A DNA stretch of 42,604 nt from Bacillus sp. (in: firmicutes) (GTDB lineage: Bacteria > Bacillota > Clostridia > Lachnospirales > Lachnospiraceae), in assembly GCA_023666125.1 (NCBI GenBank), contig JAMPCN010000011.1, forward strand, positions 1 to 42,604. The letters run 5' to 3'. Made by a program: the position numbers and the translations under genes. This document shows positions 26,482 to 34,809 of this stretch, piece after piece. Position 1 is the stretch's first letter; the number at the start of each line of letters is the position of its first letter. A model generated the notes under the pieces. The model was not told the DNA's origin. It worked only from the letters and a program-made list of their open reading frames with translations, and ran no database searches.

Positions 26482-27282
26482 TCACTCTACAGATACAATC
26501 GCTTTTTTCGGACACTTCTCCTTACAGGTTCCGCATCCGGTACATTTTTCCTGGTCAATCGCCGCATTAAAATCATCAATCGTAACCGCGTCCGCAGGAC
26601 AGTTCTTTTTACATAACTGACAGCCGATACAGCCGGTTTCACAGGCTTTCATCGTCACCGGTCCTTTATCGTGCGACGAACATGCCACCGCATATTTTGC
26701 ATCATACGGAATCAGCGTAATCAGATTTTTCGGACATGCCGCCACGCACTTTCCACAAGCCTTACACTTTTCTTTATCCACAAGCGCAACGCCGTTTACA
26801 ACATGAATCGCATCAAACGGACAGGCTTTCACACAATTTCCATAACCAAGGCAGCCGTAATTACAAGTTTTCGCGCCGCCGCCCGGCACAAAGGAAAGCA
26901 TCTTACAATCTTCTACTCCGTGATATTCATAATCCACTTTTGCTTTCTCGCAGTCGCCCTGACACTGTACAAAAGCCACCTGTCTGACGCTGTCCTGTGC
27001 TTCCACGCCCATGATATCCGCAATTAACTTACCGACTTTTTCACCGCCTACCGGACAGGCATTGACAGGAGCCTCCCCCTTGGCAATCGCCGCCGCCAGA
27101 CTGGAACAGCCCGCAAAACCGCAGCCGCCGCAGTTATTTCCCGGCAGTACGCCAAGCACTGCCTCTTCTTTTTCATCCACTTCCACTTTAAATTTAATTG
27201 CCGCAACACCAAGGAATACGCCGACAAAAAGCCCTACCCCTCCAACAATCAGCGTTGCCACCAAAATTCCGGTCATTTCCAT
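26482..27282 (-). CDS. rnfB: Rnf complex subunit RnfB (ferredoxin-type electron carrier)
   Basis: Takes electrons from reduced ferredoxin in the Rnf ferredoxin:NAD+ oxidoreductase. Seen: an N-terminal membrane segment (about 4-26), the NNCGGCGFAGC cluster-binding motif (near 50), VNACPVGG, then CKMLSFVPGGGAKTCNYGC, and several CxxCxxCxxxCP ferredoxin motifs (GNCVKACPFDAI, CKACGKCVAACPKNLI, CIGCQLCKKNCPADAV, CTGCGTCKEKCPKKAI). 266 residues from ATG 27282, with AAAGGAG upstream; a TTG one codon earlier is possible. Last of the six rnf genes, as in clostridial rnfCDGEAB. Confidence 0.97.
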   Translation of the reverse strand: MEMTGILVATLIVGGVGLFVGVFLGVAAIKFKVEVDEKEEAVLGVLPGNNCGGCGFAGCSSLAAAIAKGEAPVNACPVGGEKVGKLIADIMGVEAQDSVRQVAFVQCQGDCEKAKVDYEYHGVEDCKMLSFVPGGGAKTCNYGCLGYGNCVKACPFDAIHVVNGVALVDKEKCKACGKCVAACPKNLITLIPYDAKYAVACSSHDKGPVTMKACETGCIGCQLCKKNCPADAVTIDDFNAAIDQEKCTGCGTCKEKCPKKAIVSVE

Positions 27283-27300
27283 CAATCACCACGCTCCTTT

Positions 27301-27879
27301 CTAAAGCAATCCGGAGAAGCCGCAGAACGCAATCGCCATCAGCCCCGCTGTGACTAATACAATCGGCATTCCCCTAAAGGATTCCGGTATGTCGTTATAC
27401 TCCATCTTCTCCCTGATGCCCGCCAGAATAATAATCGCAATGGTAAATCCTACGGCCGTCGCAAAACCGTTGACAACGCCCGCTAAAATTCCGTAATTTT
27501 TCTGTACATTGGTAAGCGCCACGCCAAGCACCGCGCAGTTTGTCGTAATAAGCGGCAGATATACCCCTAACGATTCATACAAGGCGGGAATGAACTTCCG
27601 CAGAAACATCTCTACAAACTGCACCAGCGCCGCAATGACTAAAATAAAGACAATCGTCTGCAAATATGTAATATCAAGAGGCACTAACACATATTTGTAT
27701 ATGACGCCCGCCACCGTGGACGCCAGCGTGATAACGAAAATAACCGCCACGCCCATGCCGCTTGCCGTATTCGTCTTTTTAGAAACGCCAAGGAACGGAC
27801 ACAGCCCCAGAAACTGGCTTAACACAACATTGCTTACAAGAGAGGAACTGATTAAAATAATCAATAATTCTTTTATCAT
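27301..27879 (-). CDS. rnfA: Rnf complex membrane subunit RnfA
   Basis: Integral membrane subunit that, with RnfE, holds a 2Fe-2S cluster at mid-membrane and forms part of the ion path. 192 residues with six hydrophobic segments and the inverted-repeat family sequences NVVLSQFLGLCPFLGVSKK and PLITTNCAVLGVALTN, with the conserved cysteines in LCPFLG and TNCAVLG. ATG 27879 has GAGGAGG upstream and starts one base after the rnfE stop. The longer open frame upstream (to 27924) overlaps rnfE and is not coding. Confidence 0.96.
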   Translation of the reverse strand: MIKELLIILISSSLVSNVVLSQFLGLCPFLGVSKKTNTASGMGVAVIFVITLASTVAGVIYKYVLVPLDITYLQTIVFILVIAALVQFVEMFLRKFIPALYESLGVYLPLITTNCAVLGVALTNVQKNYGILAGVVNGFATAVGFTIAIIILAGIREKMEYNDIPESFRGMPIVLVTAGLMAIAFCGFSGLL

Positions 27880-27880
27880 C

Positions 27881-28591
27881 TTATTTGCCCTCCTCTTTCT
27901 TCTCATCATAAATACGTTTCGCACATCCCGTATCGGAACAGTTCATGCAGTCGTTTCCACAGCCGGACTGTATTTTAGACATATCTTTTCCTTTTCTTTC
28001 ACCGGCAATCTTAATCTTATTCTGAATCGCCGTAAGCGCCGCCAGAACGAAGAACGCGCCCGGCGCCATGATAAAGATTGCGCACGGAACATAACTGTCC
28101 GGCATAACGGAAATACCGAATAATGTACCGGCTCCAATTAATTCCCGCACCGCGCCGATACAGGTCAGCGCAAAGGAAAATCCAAGCCCCATGCCGATAC
28201 CGTCAAATAAGGACGGAATCACCGGATTTTTAGACGCATAACTTTCCGCACGCCCTAAAATAATACAGTTTACAACGATAAGCGGGATATAAATGCCGAG
28301 CGCATCATACAGCGTCGGGATAAATCCCTCCAACAATAACTCCACGATTGTTACAAAAGAAGCTATGATAACGATAAACGCCGGAATCCTGACCTTACCG
28401 GGAATAATATGCCGAAGCATCGAGATAAACGCATTACTGAGCGCCAATACAACCATTGTGGTAAGCCCCATACCAAGACCGTTTATTGCGGAAGTGGTAA
28501 CGGCAAGAGTCGGACACATGCCAAGCATCAAAACAAAGGTCGGATTTTCTTTTATCAGTCCATTGATGAGACGTTCTTTTACACTATTCAT
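27881..28591 (-). CDS. rnfE: Rnf complex membrane subunit RnfE, with cysteine-rich tail
   Basis: Partner of RnfA: NPTFVLMLGMCPTLAVT and PLIVVNCIILGRAE are the matching repeats with the cluster cysteines (LGMCPTL and VNCIILG). Six membrane segments in about 195 residues. The C-terminus extends another 40 residues and ends with CGNDCMNCSDTGC, four cysteines spaced C-x3-C-x2-C-x4-C. That tail is not needed for the known fold and might bind a metal or cluster on the cytosolic side. It overlaps the rnfG stop by 8 nt. Confidence 0.96.
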   Translation of the reverse strand: MNSVKERLINGLIKENPTFVLMLGMCPTLAVTTSAINGLGMGLTTMVVLALSNAFISMLRHIIPGKVRIPAFIVIIASFVTIVELLLEGFIPTLYDALGIYIPLIVVNCIILGRAESYASKNPVIPSLFDGIGMGLGFSFALTCIGAVRELIGAGTLFGISVMPDSYVPCAIFIMAPGAFFVLAALTAIQNKIKIAGERKGKDMSKIQSGCGNDCMNCSDTGCAKRIYDEKKEEGK

Positions 28592-29195
28592 TGCCGCTTC
28601 CCCCTTTCATGATTTCTGCCTGAAAATAATACAGACCTGCATTGACTCCATTAGTCACTGCATTTGTCGTAATCGTCGCGCCGGAAATTGCGTCTATCTG
28701 ATTGTCTGCAGACGCTCCCGACTTGACATATTCAAATTTATCCACGCTCTTATTCGCAAACTGCGGTACAAGCACTTCCCCGGCGCGCATACCAAGTCCC
28801 GCCGTTTCGGCAATTTCCAGAAGAGAAATGCCGTTCACCGTGCCGTCATTCGTAATGCCGATAGTAAAACGGATATCCCCGCCGTAACCTTCTTTCGTGG
28901 TAACGGTAATCACATACCCTATCACATTGCCCGACGCATCCTTTGCTGTCATCACTTCGTCAACCGTTTCCTGCGCAAAGCCCGCAGCCGCCCATTCCTG
29001 TTCGTCTATCGCGGCAATCTCTGTCTCTTCAAAGGAGTCCGCCGCTGCAAAAACCTCCCGGTACGCCTCCTGTTTCGCCTTTTCTTTTTGCTGCGCAATC
29101 GGCTCTTTTGTAATCTGGTAAACCAGACCGAGCAGCAGACCGGAAATCAGCGTAATCACTAATAAAACCGCCGTATCTTTCAACATTTTACTCAT
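28584..29195 (-). CDS. rnfG: Rnf complex subunit RnfG (covalent FMN)
   Basis: Extracytoplasmic-side flavoprotein of Rnf. One N-terminal membrane segment (about 8-27), then an FMN-binding domain with DAISGATITT near the C-terminus. Thr174 in SGAT is the expected site of FMN attachment by ApbE, whose gene is nearby. 203 residues, normal length. Its ATG overlaps the rnfD stop (ATGA), with GGAGG upstream. Confidence 0.97.
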   Translation of the reverse strand: MSKMLKDTAVLLVITLISGLLLGLVYQITKEPIAQQKEKAKQEAYREVFAAADSFEETEIAAIDEQEWAAAGFAQETVDEVMTAKDASGNVIGYVITVTTKEGYGGDIRFTIGITNDGTVNGISLLEIAETAGLGMRAGEVLVPQFANKSVDKFEYVKSGASADNQIDAISGATITTNAVTNGVNAGLYYFQAEIMKGGSGNE

Positions 29196-30124
29196 GCTTT
29201 CGCGCCTCCTTTCCCAAAGGCCGTCGGAAGAGTCACTCTTTCAATCAACGGCACTAAAAGGTTGCCAAGAATAATCGCATAGGAAACGCCCTCTGCCGAG
29301 GCGCCGAAAATACGGAAAATACCGGTCAGTATGCCAAGTAAAATACCGTACACATATTGTCCTTTCACCGTAATCGGCCTTGTCACATAATCCGTTGCCA
29401 TAAAGAATGCACCCAGCATTAAACCACCGCCCGCCAGATGCGCGGATATGTATGCGTAGTCAAATCCATGACCGCCGAATAAGGTAATAAAAATTACAAA
29501 GCTGACAATATAGCTGCCGGGAATGCGTAAGTCGATAATACCCAGCAAAATTAAGAAACATGCCCCAATGACAATCGCAATCATGGACGTTTCACCGATT
29601 GTGCCTGCCGTCTTACCAATCACCATATTGTAAATATCTACCGTCTCTCCGTTTTTTAACGCAGCAAGAGGTGTCGCGCCGCTGTAGGCGTCACAGTCGA
29701 AATTCGTCATAATCGATGTAAAGGATATTAAGAGAAAACATCTTGCGCCCAGCGCCGGGTTCATAAAGTTCTGTCCCAACCCGCCAAATAGCATCTTCAC
29801 GACAAGAATCGCAAAAATACCGCCGATGACGCCAATCCACCACGGCGCCGAAGACGGAAGATTCATCGCCAATAAAAGCCCGGTCACAACCGCGGAATAA
29901 TCTCCTATCGTAGACTTTTTCCCCACGATTTTCTCAAATATATATTCTGTTAAAACAGTGGATAGAACCGTCACCAGAATTAAAATCAGTGCATCCAACC
30001 CGAAATTATAAATACCAAATCCCGCTGCGGGTAAAAGCGCTATCACCACCGCAAGCATAATGCCGCTGGTAGATGATTTCGACCTAATATGGGGATTGGA
30101 CGATACTTTCATCAAATCACTCAT
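29192..30124 (-). CDS. rnfD: Rnf complex membrane subunit RnfD (covalent FMN)
   Basis: Polytopic membrane subunit related to NqrB. 310 residues, about eight to nine hydrophobic segments. The SGATPLAALKNG stretch carries the flavinylation threonine (Thr151). Also seen: GGLGQNFMNPALGARCFL and FFMATDYVTRPITVKGQ. ATG 30124 follows AGGAGG and starts 12 nt after rnfC. The N-terminal SSNPHIRSK is typical of the family. Confidence 0.97.
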   Translation of the reverse strand: MSDLMKVSSNPHIRSKSSTSGIMLAVVIALLPAAGFGIYNFGLDALILILVTVLSTVLTEYIFEKIVGKKSTIGDYSAVVTGLLLAMNLPSSAPWWIGVIGGIFAILVVKMLFGGLGQNFMNPALGARCFLLISFTSIMTNFDCDAYSGATPLAALKNGETVDIYNMVIGKTAGTIGETSMIAIVIGACFLILLGIIDLRIPGSYIVSFVIFITLFGGHGFDYAYISAHLAGGGLMLGAFFMATDYVTRPITVKGQYVYGILLGILTGIFRIFGASAEGVSYAIILGNLLVPLIERVTLPTAFGKGGAKA

Positions 30125-30136
30125 CCTGCCTACCTC

Positions 30137-31453
30137 CTACTTTTTCTTCTTTGCAAGCTGCATTTTCCGCATCGACTTAATTGCCTGCGTCAACGGTCTC
30201 TTCGCCGGACAGATATAACTACAGCAGCCGCATTCGCAGCATTCCATTCCATCATGGGCAAGAAAAGCCTCTTCATTGCCATTTTCGGCATAATCCGCCA
30301 GTAACTTCGGCACCACACGCCCCGGACACACTTCCACGCACCGTCCACAGTTAATGCAGGCACTCGGTTCCATATTGGAAACATCATCCTCTGTCATGCA
30401 AAGCAGCGCAGACGCCGTCTTGGTTGTCGGCACATCCAAATCAAACAGCGCAAAACCCATCATCGGCCCGCCGGAAACAATTTTAACAGGGTCTTTCTTA
30501 AATCCGCCGGCTTCCTCAATCAGCTCATGGTAGTTGGTCCCAATCCTGACGATAAAGTTCTGCGGATTCGCAATCGCGTCTCCCGTTACCGTCACGATAC
30601 GGTTCATTAACGGTTTTCCTTCCACAACCGCATGATAAATTGCAACAATCGTATCCACATTGTTGACGACGCAGCCCGCGTCCGCCGGCAGCATGGAAGA
30701 ATTGATTTTTCTTCCCGTCGCCGCATAGATAAGCTGTCTTTCCGCGCCCTGCGGATATTTGGTTTTAAGCGCCTTTACGCTGATTTTCGGTTCGTCTTTT
30801 GTCAGCTTTTTTAATATCTCAATGCAGTCGGGTTTATTATCCTCCACCGCAAGAATCCCTCTGGCGTTGTCGAATAAGCTTAATGAGATTTTCAAGCCCT
30901 CTACCAGCTTCTCCGGCTCTTCTATCATTCTTCTGTAATCGGATGTCAGATATGGTTCACATTCCGCACAGTTCGCAATGACATAATCGATTTTTTCCGG
31001 TTCTTTCGGCGAAAGTTTAATGAAAGTAGGAAAGCCCGCGCCACCCATACCGACGATACCGGCTTCCTTTATCCGCTCAATGATTTCTTCCTTACTCATG
31101 TCAGTAAGCGGTTTTACCGGCGCATATTCCACTTCTTCATATAAACCGTCATTTTCCACGATAATGCTCATAACGCTGTCGCCGGTCACTACCCGCCGCG
31201 GCTCGATTGCCTTGACCGTTCCGGATACCGTCGCGTAAACAGGCGCGGACACAAAGCCGGACGCTTCCGCAATCTTCTGTCCGGTCAATACATGGTCGCC
31301 TTTTTCCACTATCGGTTTCGCCGGCGCGCCTATATGCTGCGACAATGGATAAACCAAATCGCCTTTCGGCAGTATTTCCTTAATAGGCTTATCCTTGGAA
31401 ATATCTTTGCCATCATATGGATGGATACCACCCAGAAATGTTAATTTTGCCAT
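30137..31453 (-). CDS. rnfC: Rnf complex subunit RnfC (NADH site)
   Basis: Peripheral subunit that binds NAD(H) and FMN and passes electrons to NAD+. 438 residues: GGIHPYDGKD near the start, a biotinyl/lipoyl-like hairpin region, the nucleotide-site GMGGAGFPTFIKL, ANCAECEPYLTSDYR, and two 4Fe-4S motifs (CINCGRCVEVCPGR and CCECGCCSYICPAKRPL). First gene of the operon; ATG 31453 has GAGGGG upstream. Reduced ferredoxin oxidation here drives Na+ or H+ export, the main respiratory step of many Clostridia. Confidence 0.97.
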   Translation of the reverse strand: MAKLTFLGGIHPYDGKDISKDKPIKEILPKGDLVYPLSQHIGAPAKPIVEKGDHVLTGQKIAEASGFVSAPVYATVSGTVKAIEPRRVVTGDSVMSIIVENDGLYEEVEYAPVKPLTDMSKEEIIERIKEAGIVGMGGAGFPTFIKLSPKEPEKIDYVIANCAECEPYLTSDYRRMIEEPEKLVEGLKISLSLFDNARGILAVEDNKPDCIEILKKLTKDEPKISVKALKTKYPQGAERQLIYAATGRKINSSMLPADAGCVVNNVDTIVAIYHAVVEGKPLMNRIVTVTGDAIANPQNFIVRIGTNYHELIEEAGGFKKDPVKIVSGGPMMGFALFDLDVPTTKTASALLCMTEDDVSNMEPSACINCGRCVEVCPGRVVPKLLADYAENGNEEAFLAHDGMECCECGCCSYICPAKRPLTQAIKSMRKMQLAKKKK

Positions 31454-31486
31454 TCGCTGCCCCTCTTTCTTTCTATCTTCTAATTA

Positions 31487-31515
31487 AATATACTATTTTT
31501 CGACGGACATTTAAA
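31487..31515 (-). promoter_or_regulatory. Candidate promoter of the rnf operon
   Basis: -35 TTTAAA (31510-31515), 17-nt spacer, -10 TATATT (31487-31492) on the minus strand. It lies at the edge of the AT-rich junction, so insertion of the element may have replaced sequence upstream of it. Confidence 0.5.
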
Positions 31516-31684
31516 CCACTTTTTGTTGAAAATTGAAAATATTTTTTATATTTTCTTATATCATTTTATATCCGTTTTTTGTCCTTTCACAGCATTTCAT
31601 TTTTCTTTACAGTCTTATATATTCCTTTATATTTTTTTATATGTTTTTATATATTGATGTAATTTTGGTGTCAGTTTTTAGATG
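31516..31684. other. Element-chromosome junction: AT-rich, TTATAT-repeated (putative integrase-binding/att region)
   Basis: No gene. The word TTATAT recurs at least seven times on the plus strand (for example within CTTATATC, TTTTATATCC, CTTATATATT, CTTTATATTT, TTTTATATG and TTTTATATATTG). T-runs alternate with A-poor gaps. It lies immediately downstream of int, where the end of a Tn916-type element and its integrase arm sites belong; those elements favour T-rich/A-rich targets. The exact end cannot be set without the other junction or an empty site. Confidence 0.55.
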
Positions 31685-32842
31685 CTATTGATTCATCACC
31701 CGGTAAAATTCTTCCTTGATATGTTCGTCCGTCTCCGTTACATAAACATCCGATGTAATCCGATAGCTGGAATGACCCATAAGCTTCTGCAACGTTGTCT
31801 GATTGATTCTTTTTTCCGCCATTCTTGTGCAGAAAGTATGCCGTAATATATGACACGTTATTTCCGGAAGTTCATCCGGATGCGTTTCATTATAATTCCG
31901 AACAAGCCGTTTTAAATACTTATTGATGTTCTGCGGATTAATAGGAATACCGGACTTATTAAAAAACACAAACCCCTTATATCCATCAAGTTCAATATCA
32001 TACTGCATACTTTGAAAGTATTTTTTCACCTTATAATCCGATAAAGTTTTATACACTTCGTCCGACATAGGTATGCACCGTATTGATTTTTCAGTTTTAG
32101 GAGATGAAATATGAAAATCATATCTGCCGCGCCCTGATATCAGCCTGAACTGTTTATTAACATAGATTACTTTATTAGTAAAATCAATGTCCTGCCATGT
32201 AAGACCTACAGTTTCACCAACCCTCATGCCTGTGCCAAGCATCACAATAACCGCCGTCAGATATTCCTCTCTTGCACGGAAACCCGCTGCATATTTAAGC
32301 AGCTTTTGGGTTTGTTCACTCGTCATGGCAATTCTTTCGCTTTTACATGTATAATCTCTGGTACAATTTAATGCCGGATTTTTACGAATTAAATCATCCT
32401 CTACCGCAAGTTGTAACGCTGCATAAATATTTCTTTGTATGTTTTTAATAGAACCATTGGACAAATGCTCTGATTTTTCCTTGTAGAATAATAAGATATC
32501 CGACTTTTTTATAGTAGATATCCGCTTATTTCCAAGCCATGTATTGCGAACCCATAAATCATATTGCTGCAGATAATTATTTAATGTCCCCTCTTTCAGG
32601 GAAGCCTTAATTGCGATATATCTGTCGAATACATCATTCAGCGTTTGCCCCTCATCGTATATGCGGTAATACAAATCCTCTTCTATTTTCTTTTCCTTGT
32701 GCCGCAAATCGTTTAAGTCAAGTGCATAAACATATTTGCGTTTTCCGTCTAATGCCTGATAGCGGTAACAATATCTTCCATCACTCCTTTGAGACTCTCC
32801 TTTTTTTAGAACTCTTCCTTTGCTGTCTTTTCTATTCTTCAT
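31685..32842 (-). CDS. int: Tyrosine integrase, Tn916 Int type
   Basis: Catalyses integration and excision of the element. 385 residues from ATG 32842 (GGAGAG upstream). The N-terminal DSKGRVLKKGESQRSDGRYCYRYQ strongly recalls the arm-binding domain of Tn916 Int. A SAM-like core-binding domain (about 65-165) follows, then the catalytic domain with Arg207 (GTGMRVGE), Lys249 (SPKTEKS), His331 and Arg334 (CHILRHTF), His356 (LMGHSS) and the nucleophile Tyr367 (SDVYVTE). All catalytic residues are present, so it should be active. It sits at the left end of the element, next to the junction, with xis upstream. Confidence 0.95.
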   Translation of the reverse strand: MKNRKDSKGRVLKKGESQRSDGRYCYRYQALDGKRKYVYALDLNDLRHKEKKIEEDLYYRIYDEGQTLNDVFDRYIAIKASLKEGTLNNYLQQYDLWVRNTWLGNKRISTIKKSDILLFYKEKSEHLSNGSIKNIQRNIYAALQLAVEDDLIRKNPALNCTRDYTCKSERIAMTSEQTQKLLKYAAGFRAREEYLTAVIVMLGTGMRVGETVGLTWQDIDFTNKVIYVNKQFRLISGRGRYDFHISSPKTEKSIRCIPMSDEVYKTLSDYKVKKYFQSMQYDIELDGYKGFVFFNKSGIPINPQNINKYLKRLVRNYNETHPDELPEITCHILRHTFCTRMAEKRINQTTLQKLMGHSSYRITSDVYVTETDEHIKEEFYRVMNQ

Positions 32843-32944
32843 CTTCTCTCCTCTCCCCAAAGGAAAAGGCACTGTATATAATATAATTTATCATAAACAA
32901 TACCCGGCTTCAACTTATAATACTTTATAAAACGTCATAATATT

Positions 32945-33136
32945 TTATATAACATCACGATTTGCTATATAATTTTCAAATTTTTTACGTTTTATAAGAT
33001 TTTTTGTGCCTACTGCCAATACAAAGTCACAATCTCTCCTCTTAATCAATTCCCGGATTTTATTTTCTCCAATATTACTGTATACGGCAGCTTCCGAAAT
33101 TGTAAGGTTCATTTTATCCGCGATTGGTACTATCAT
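32945..33136 (-). CDS. xis: Excisionase, Tn916 Xis type
   Basis: 63 residues from ATG 33136 (AAAGGAG upstream). MNLTISEAAVYSNIGENKIREL is a MerR-like winged helix start, and IKRKKFENYI at the end matches the Xis family, including the IGENK and KRKxFE pieces of Tn916 Xis. It directs Int toward excision. The longer open frame to 33199 begins inside a hairpin and has a weaker start. About 100 nt of AT-rich DNA separates it from int. Confidence 0.9.
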   Translation of the reverse strand: MIVPIADKMNLTISEAAVYSNIGENKIRELIKRRDCDFVLAVGTKNLIKRKKFENYIANRDVI

Positions 33137-33185
33137 ATTCCGTTTTCTCCTTTCCTTTACATACTTTGTTATTGTCAATCCCCTA

Positions 33186-33230
33186 AGCGAAGCAGACATT
33201 TATCCATTTTATATTTATATCTGCTTCGCT
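33186..33230. repeat. 11-bp inverted repeat before xis
   Basis: AGCGAAGCAGA (33186-33196) and TCTGCTTCGCT (33220-33230) with a 23-nt AT-rich loop. No U-run follows on the minus strand, so it is not a simple terminator. It may shape the xis leader. Confidence 0.6.
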
Positions 33231-33746
33231 CAAAAGATTAATGCCGGCGGCTGTCGGTCAGCTCCACAGGTTACCCTCACATACGCATTTCGTCATATGC
33301 TACTCTACCTCTCCCATTTCTATGGGTAGCCACTTCTGGGGTGTATCATTATCTGACAGATATATCCTCGCTATAGTTCGCACCACCAAACCTTACACAG
33401 AACAGAATTGATTGCTATTCCTACTTCAATAATGCAGATGTTTCAAAAAAGAATGTTAAGAGAATTTTATTCATTGAATCAGAATCACGGCATATCCACT
33501 GTGAAGCTCCTTATCTGTCAAACGTTACCGGACTTTATAACGCGAATGCTTTGTAACGCAATGTTATTGCGGCGTATTTATCAAAGAACGTTTATAGAAA
33601 AGCTTTTTATAAGCTGATTCTAACGTTCACCTCCTGTCCGGAGCGCATTGCTCCGGAGGCAATCTTATGGCTTATTCCGTGATGTTCAGCCAAATTAAAT
33701 CATGAAAAATATGTATTTATAGTTTTTTAAGGTGTTTCAACCATTA
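33231..33746. other. Gene-poor stretch between xis and the MuF-C-like gene
   Basis: No supported gene. It holds a perfect 8-bp hairpin TCCGGAGC-gcatt-GCTCCGGA (33637-33657). Next to that is AGGAGG (complement 33630-33635) with no start codon at a usable distance. There are also several short frames broken by stops on the minus strand, such as one reading TKCVCEGNLWS. This looks like decayed coding or regulatory sequence left by deletion. Confidence 0.5.
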
Positions 33747-34424
33747 TCAGCGTTCTTTGGACTGCTCTTTCTCTCTCTGTGTCTGCGGTCTGGCAGCCTC
33801 TTTTACCTGAATTTCTTTTTTATATTGTTTCAATTTATTATGAACTGATATTTTATCATTGACTTTTAGTGATTTTAATGGTATGTTTTCATTATAGCTG
33901 GAAGCTATCAACGCCTGGGGTAATTGGAACCCCACCAAACGGGATAGCCTTTCAGCTTTTCTATTATCTATTACATGTAGTTGGTTAAGTCTGTTATGTT
34001 TTAACAAATATTCTTTTAGATTGGCTTTGCCATATATACTCTTAATCTCATTAACCAGCATTGCATTTTTTCTTTCATTCAGTTTTATTGCAATCAAAAT
34101 ATTATTGTTTTTTTTATCTTTTGCATCTGTTATAAGTACTATAGAATTTCGTTCTTTATCCTGTATAAGAAAAATAGGTCTTTGAATTTGCTCCGGTATT
34201 GTTTCTATAATATTTCTATGTAGTTCATGCGCGCTCCTACTTCCTGTCTGCATTCTAGTACACTTGGTAAGTGTACTTTGCTGTATCATTAGAGGTAACT
34301 TTCCGGCGCCATATGCAATCATTATATCTGGTGTCATTCCTATATGAATTAAGTCAAATCTACTTAGATTATGCTTATAATATTTTTCAATCTGCTCTAA
34401 ATATGTTTGCTTATCTTTTGTCAT
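33747..34424 (-). CDS. MuF-C-like domain protein (polyvalent-protein type)
   Basis: 225 residues. FDLIHIGMTPDIMIAYGAGKLPLMI, then HELHRNIIETIPEQI, RPIFLIQDKERNSIVLITD and VNEIKSIYGK follow the layout of the phage MuF C-terminal domain, a predicted nuclease-like (BECR-type) fold found in polyvalent proteins of phages and conjugative elements. It carries no portal or protease part and has a charged C-terminal tail (about 195-225). It lies 5 nt after the zinc-ribbon gene as the last of a small operon. The family match is by pattern memory; activity is unproven. Confidence 0.65.
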   Translation of the reverse strand: MTKDKQTYLEQIEKYYKHNLSRFDLIHIGMTPDIMIAYGAGKLPLMIQQSTLTKCTRMQTGSRSAHELHRNIIETIPEQIQRPIFLIQDKERNSIVLITDAKDKKNNNILIAIKLNERKNAMLVNEIKSIYGKANLKEYLLKHNRLNQLHVIDNRKAERLSRLVGFQLPQALIASSYNENIPLKSLKVNDKISVHNKLKQYKKEIQVKEAARPQTQREKEQSKER

Positions 34425-34429
34425 CCACC

Positions 34430-34777
34430 TTATACCTGTTTTTCTTCAATGCATTTTTCAACTTTCTTACTCATATGCCTAATTACTCTATGCCCGCAGT
34501 TCCAGCAATATTTTACATCCGCACTCTGGAGCTGTTCCCGGCATTTAGGACATAAAACCTTGTTTTCTTCTTCTATTAAATAAACCGGAATTTCCCGTTT
34601 TTTCAGTTTTTCATTTTCCCGCTGCAAATATTCTGTCTCTGCTGCAACCATTAGTTCAACATCCGGTTCTGCCGATGAGCTGTCATGAAGTTCTTCATAT
34701 ACAGTTTTTATCATATTTTCAACTGTAAAAAATATCTGGTCTACTATATTCCAACGTGATGATATATCTAAACTCAT
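34430..34777 (-). CDS. Coiled-coil protein with C-terminal zinc ribbon
   Basis: 115 residues from ATG 34777 (AGGAAAG upstream; a longer frame overlaps the previous gene). The N-terminal helical half is SLDISSRWNIVDQIFFTVE followed by a Glu-rich coiled coil. Near the end, CPKCREQLQSADVKYCWNCGH has two Cys pairs of a zinc ribbon. Not recognised beyond the zinc fold; perhaps a nucleic acid- or protein-binding adaptor in the element. Confidence 0.75.
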   Translation of the reverse strand: MSLDISSRWNIVDQIFFTVENMIKTVYEELHDSSSAEPDVELMVAAETEYLQRENEKLKKREIPVYLIEEENKVLCPKCREQLQSADVKYCWNCGHRVIRHMSKKVEKCIEEKQV

Positions 34778-34809
34778 ATATATTATCTTCTTTCCTGTAT
34801 TATTTTTTC

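Noticed and set aside
28293-29162. Plus-strand frame of 289 codons
   Set aside because: It lies antisense to rnfE and rnfG and has no recognisable domain or start signal.
31516-31684. CRISPR-like array from the repeated TTATAT words
   Set aside because: The words are short, unevenly spaced and have no spacer-repeat pattern; AT-rich integrase-end DNA explains them.
33408-33617. Plus-strand frame of 69 codons in the gap near xis
   Set aside because: No ribosome-binding site, no known domain, and surrounding sequence looks decayed.
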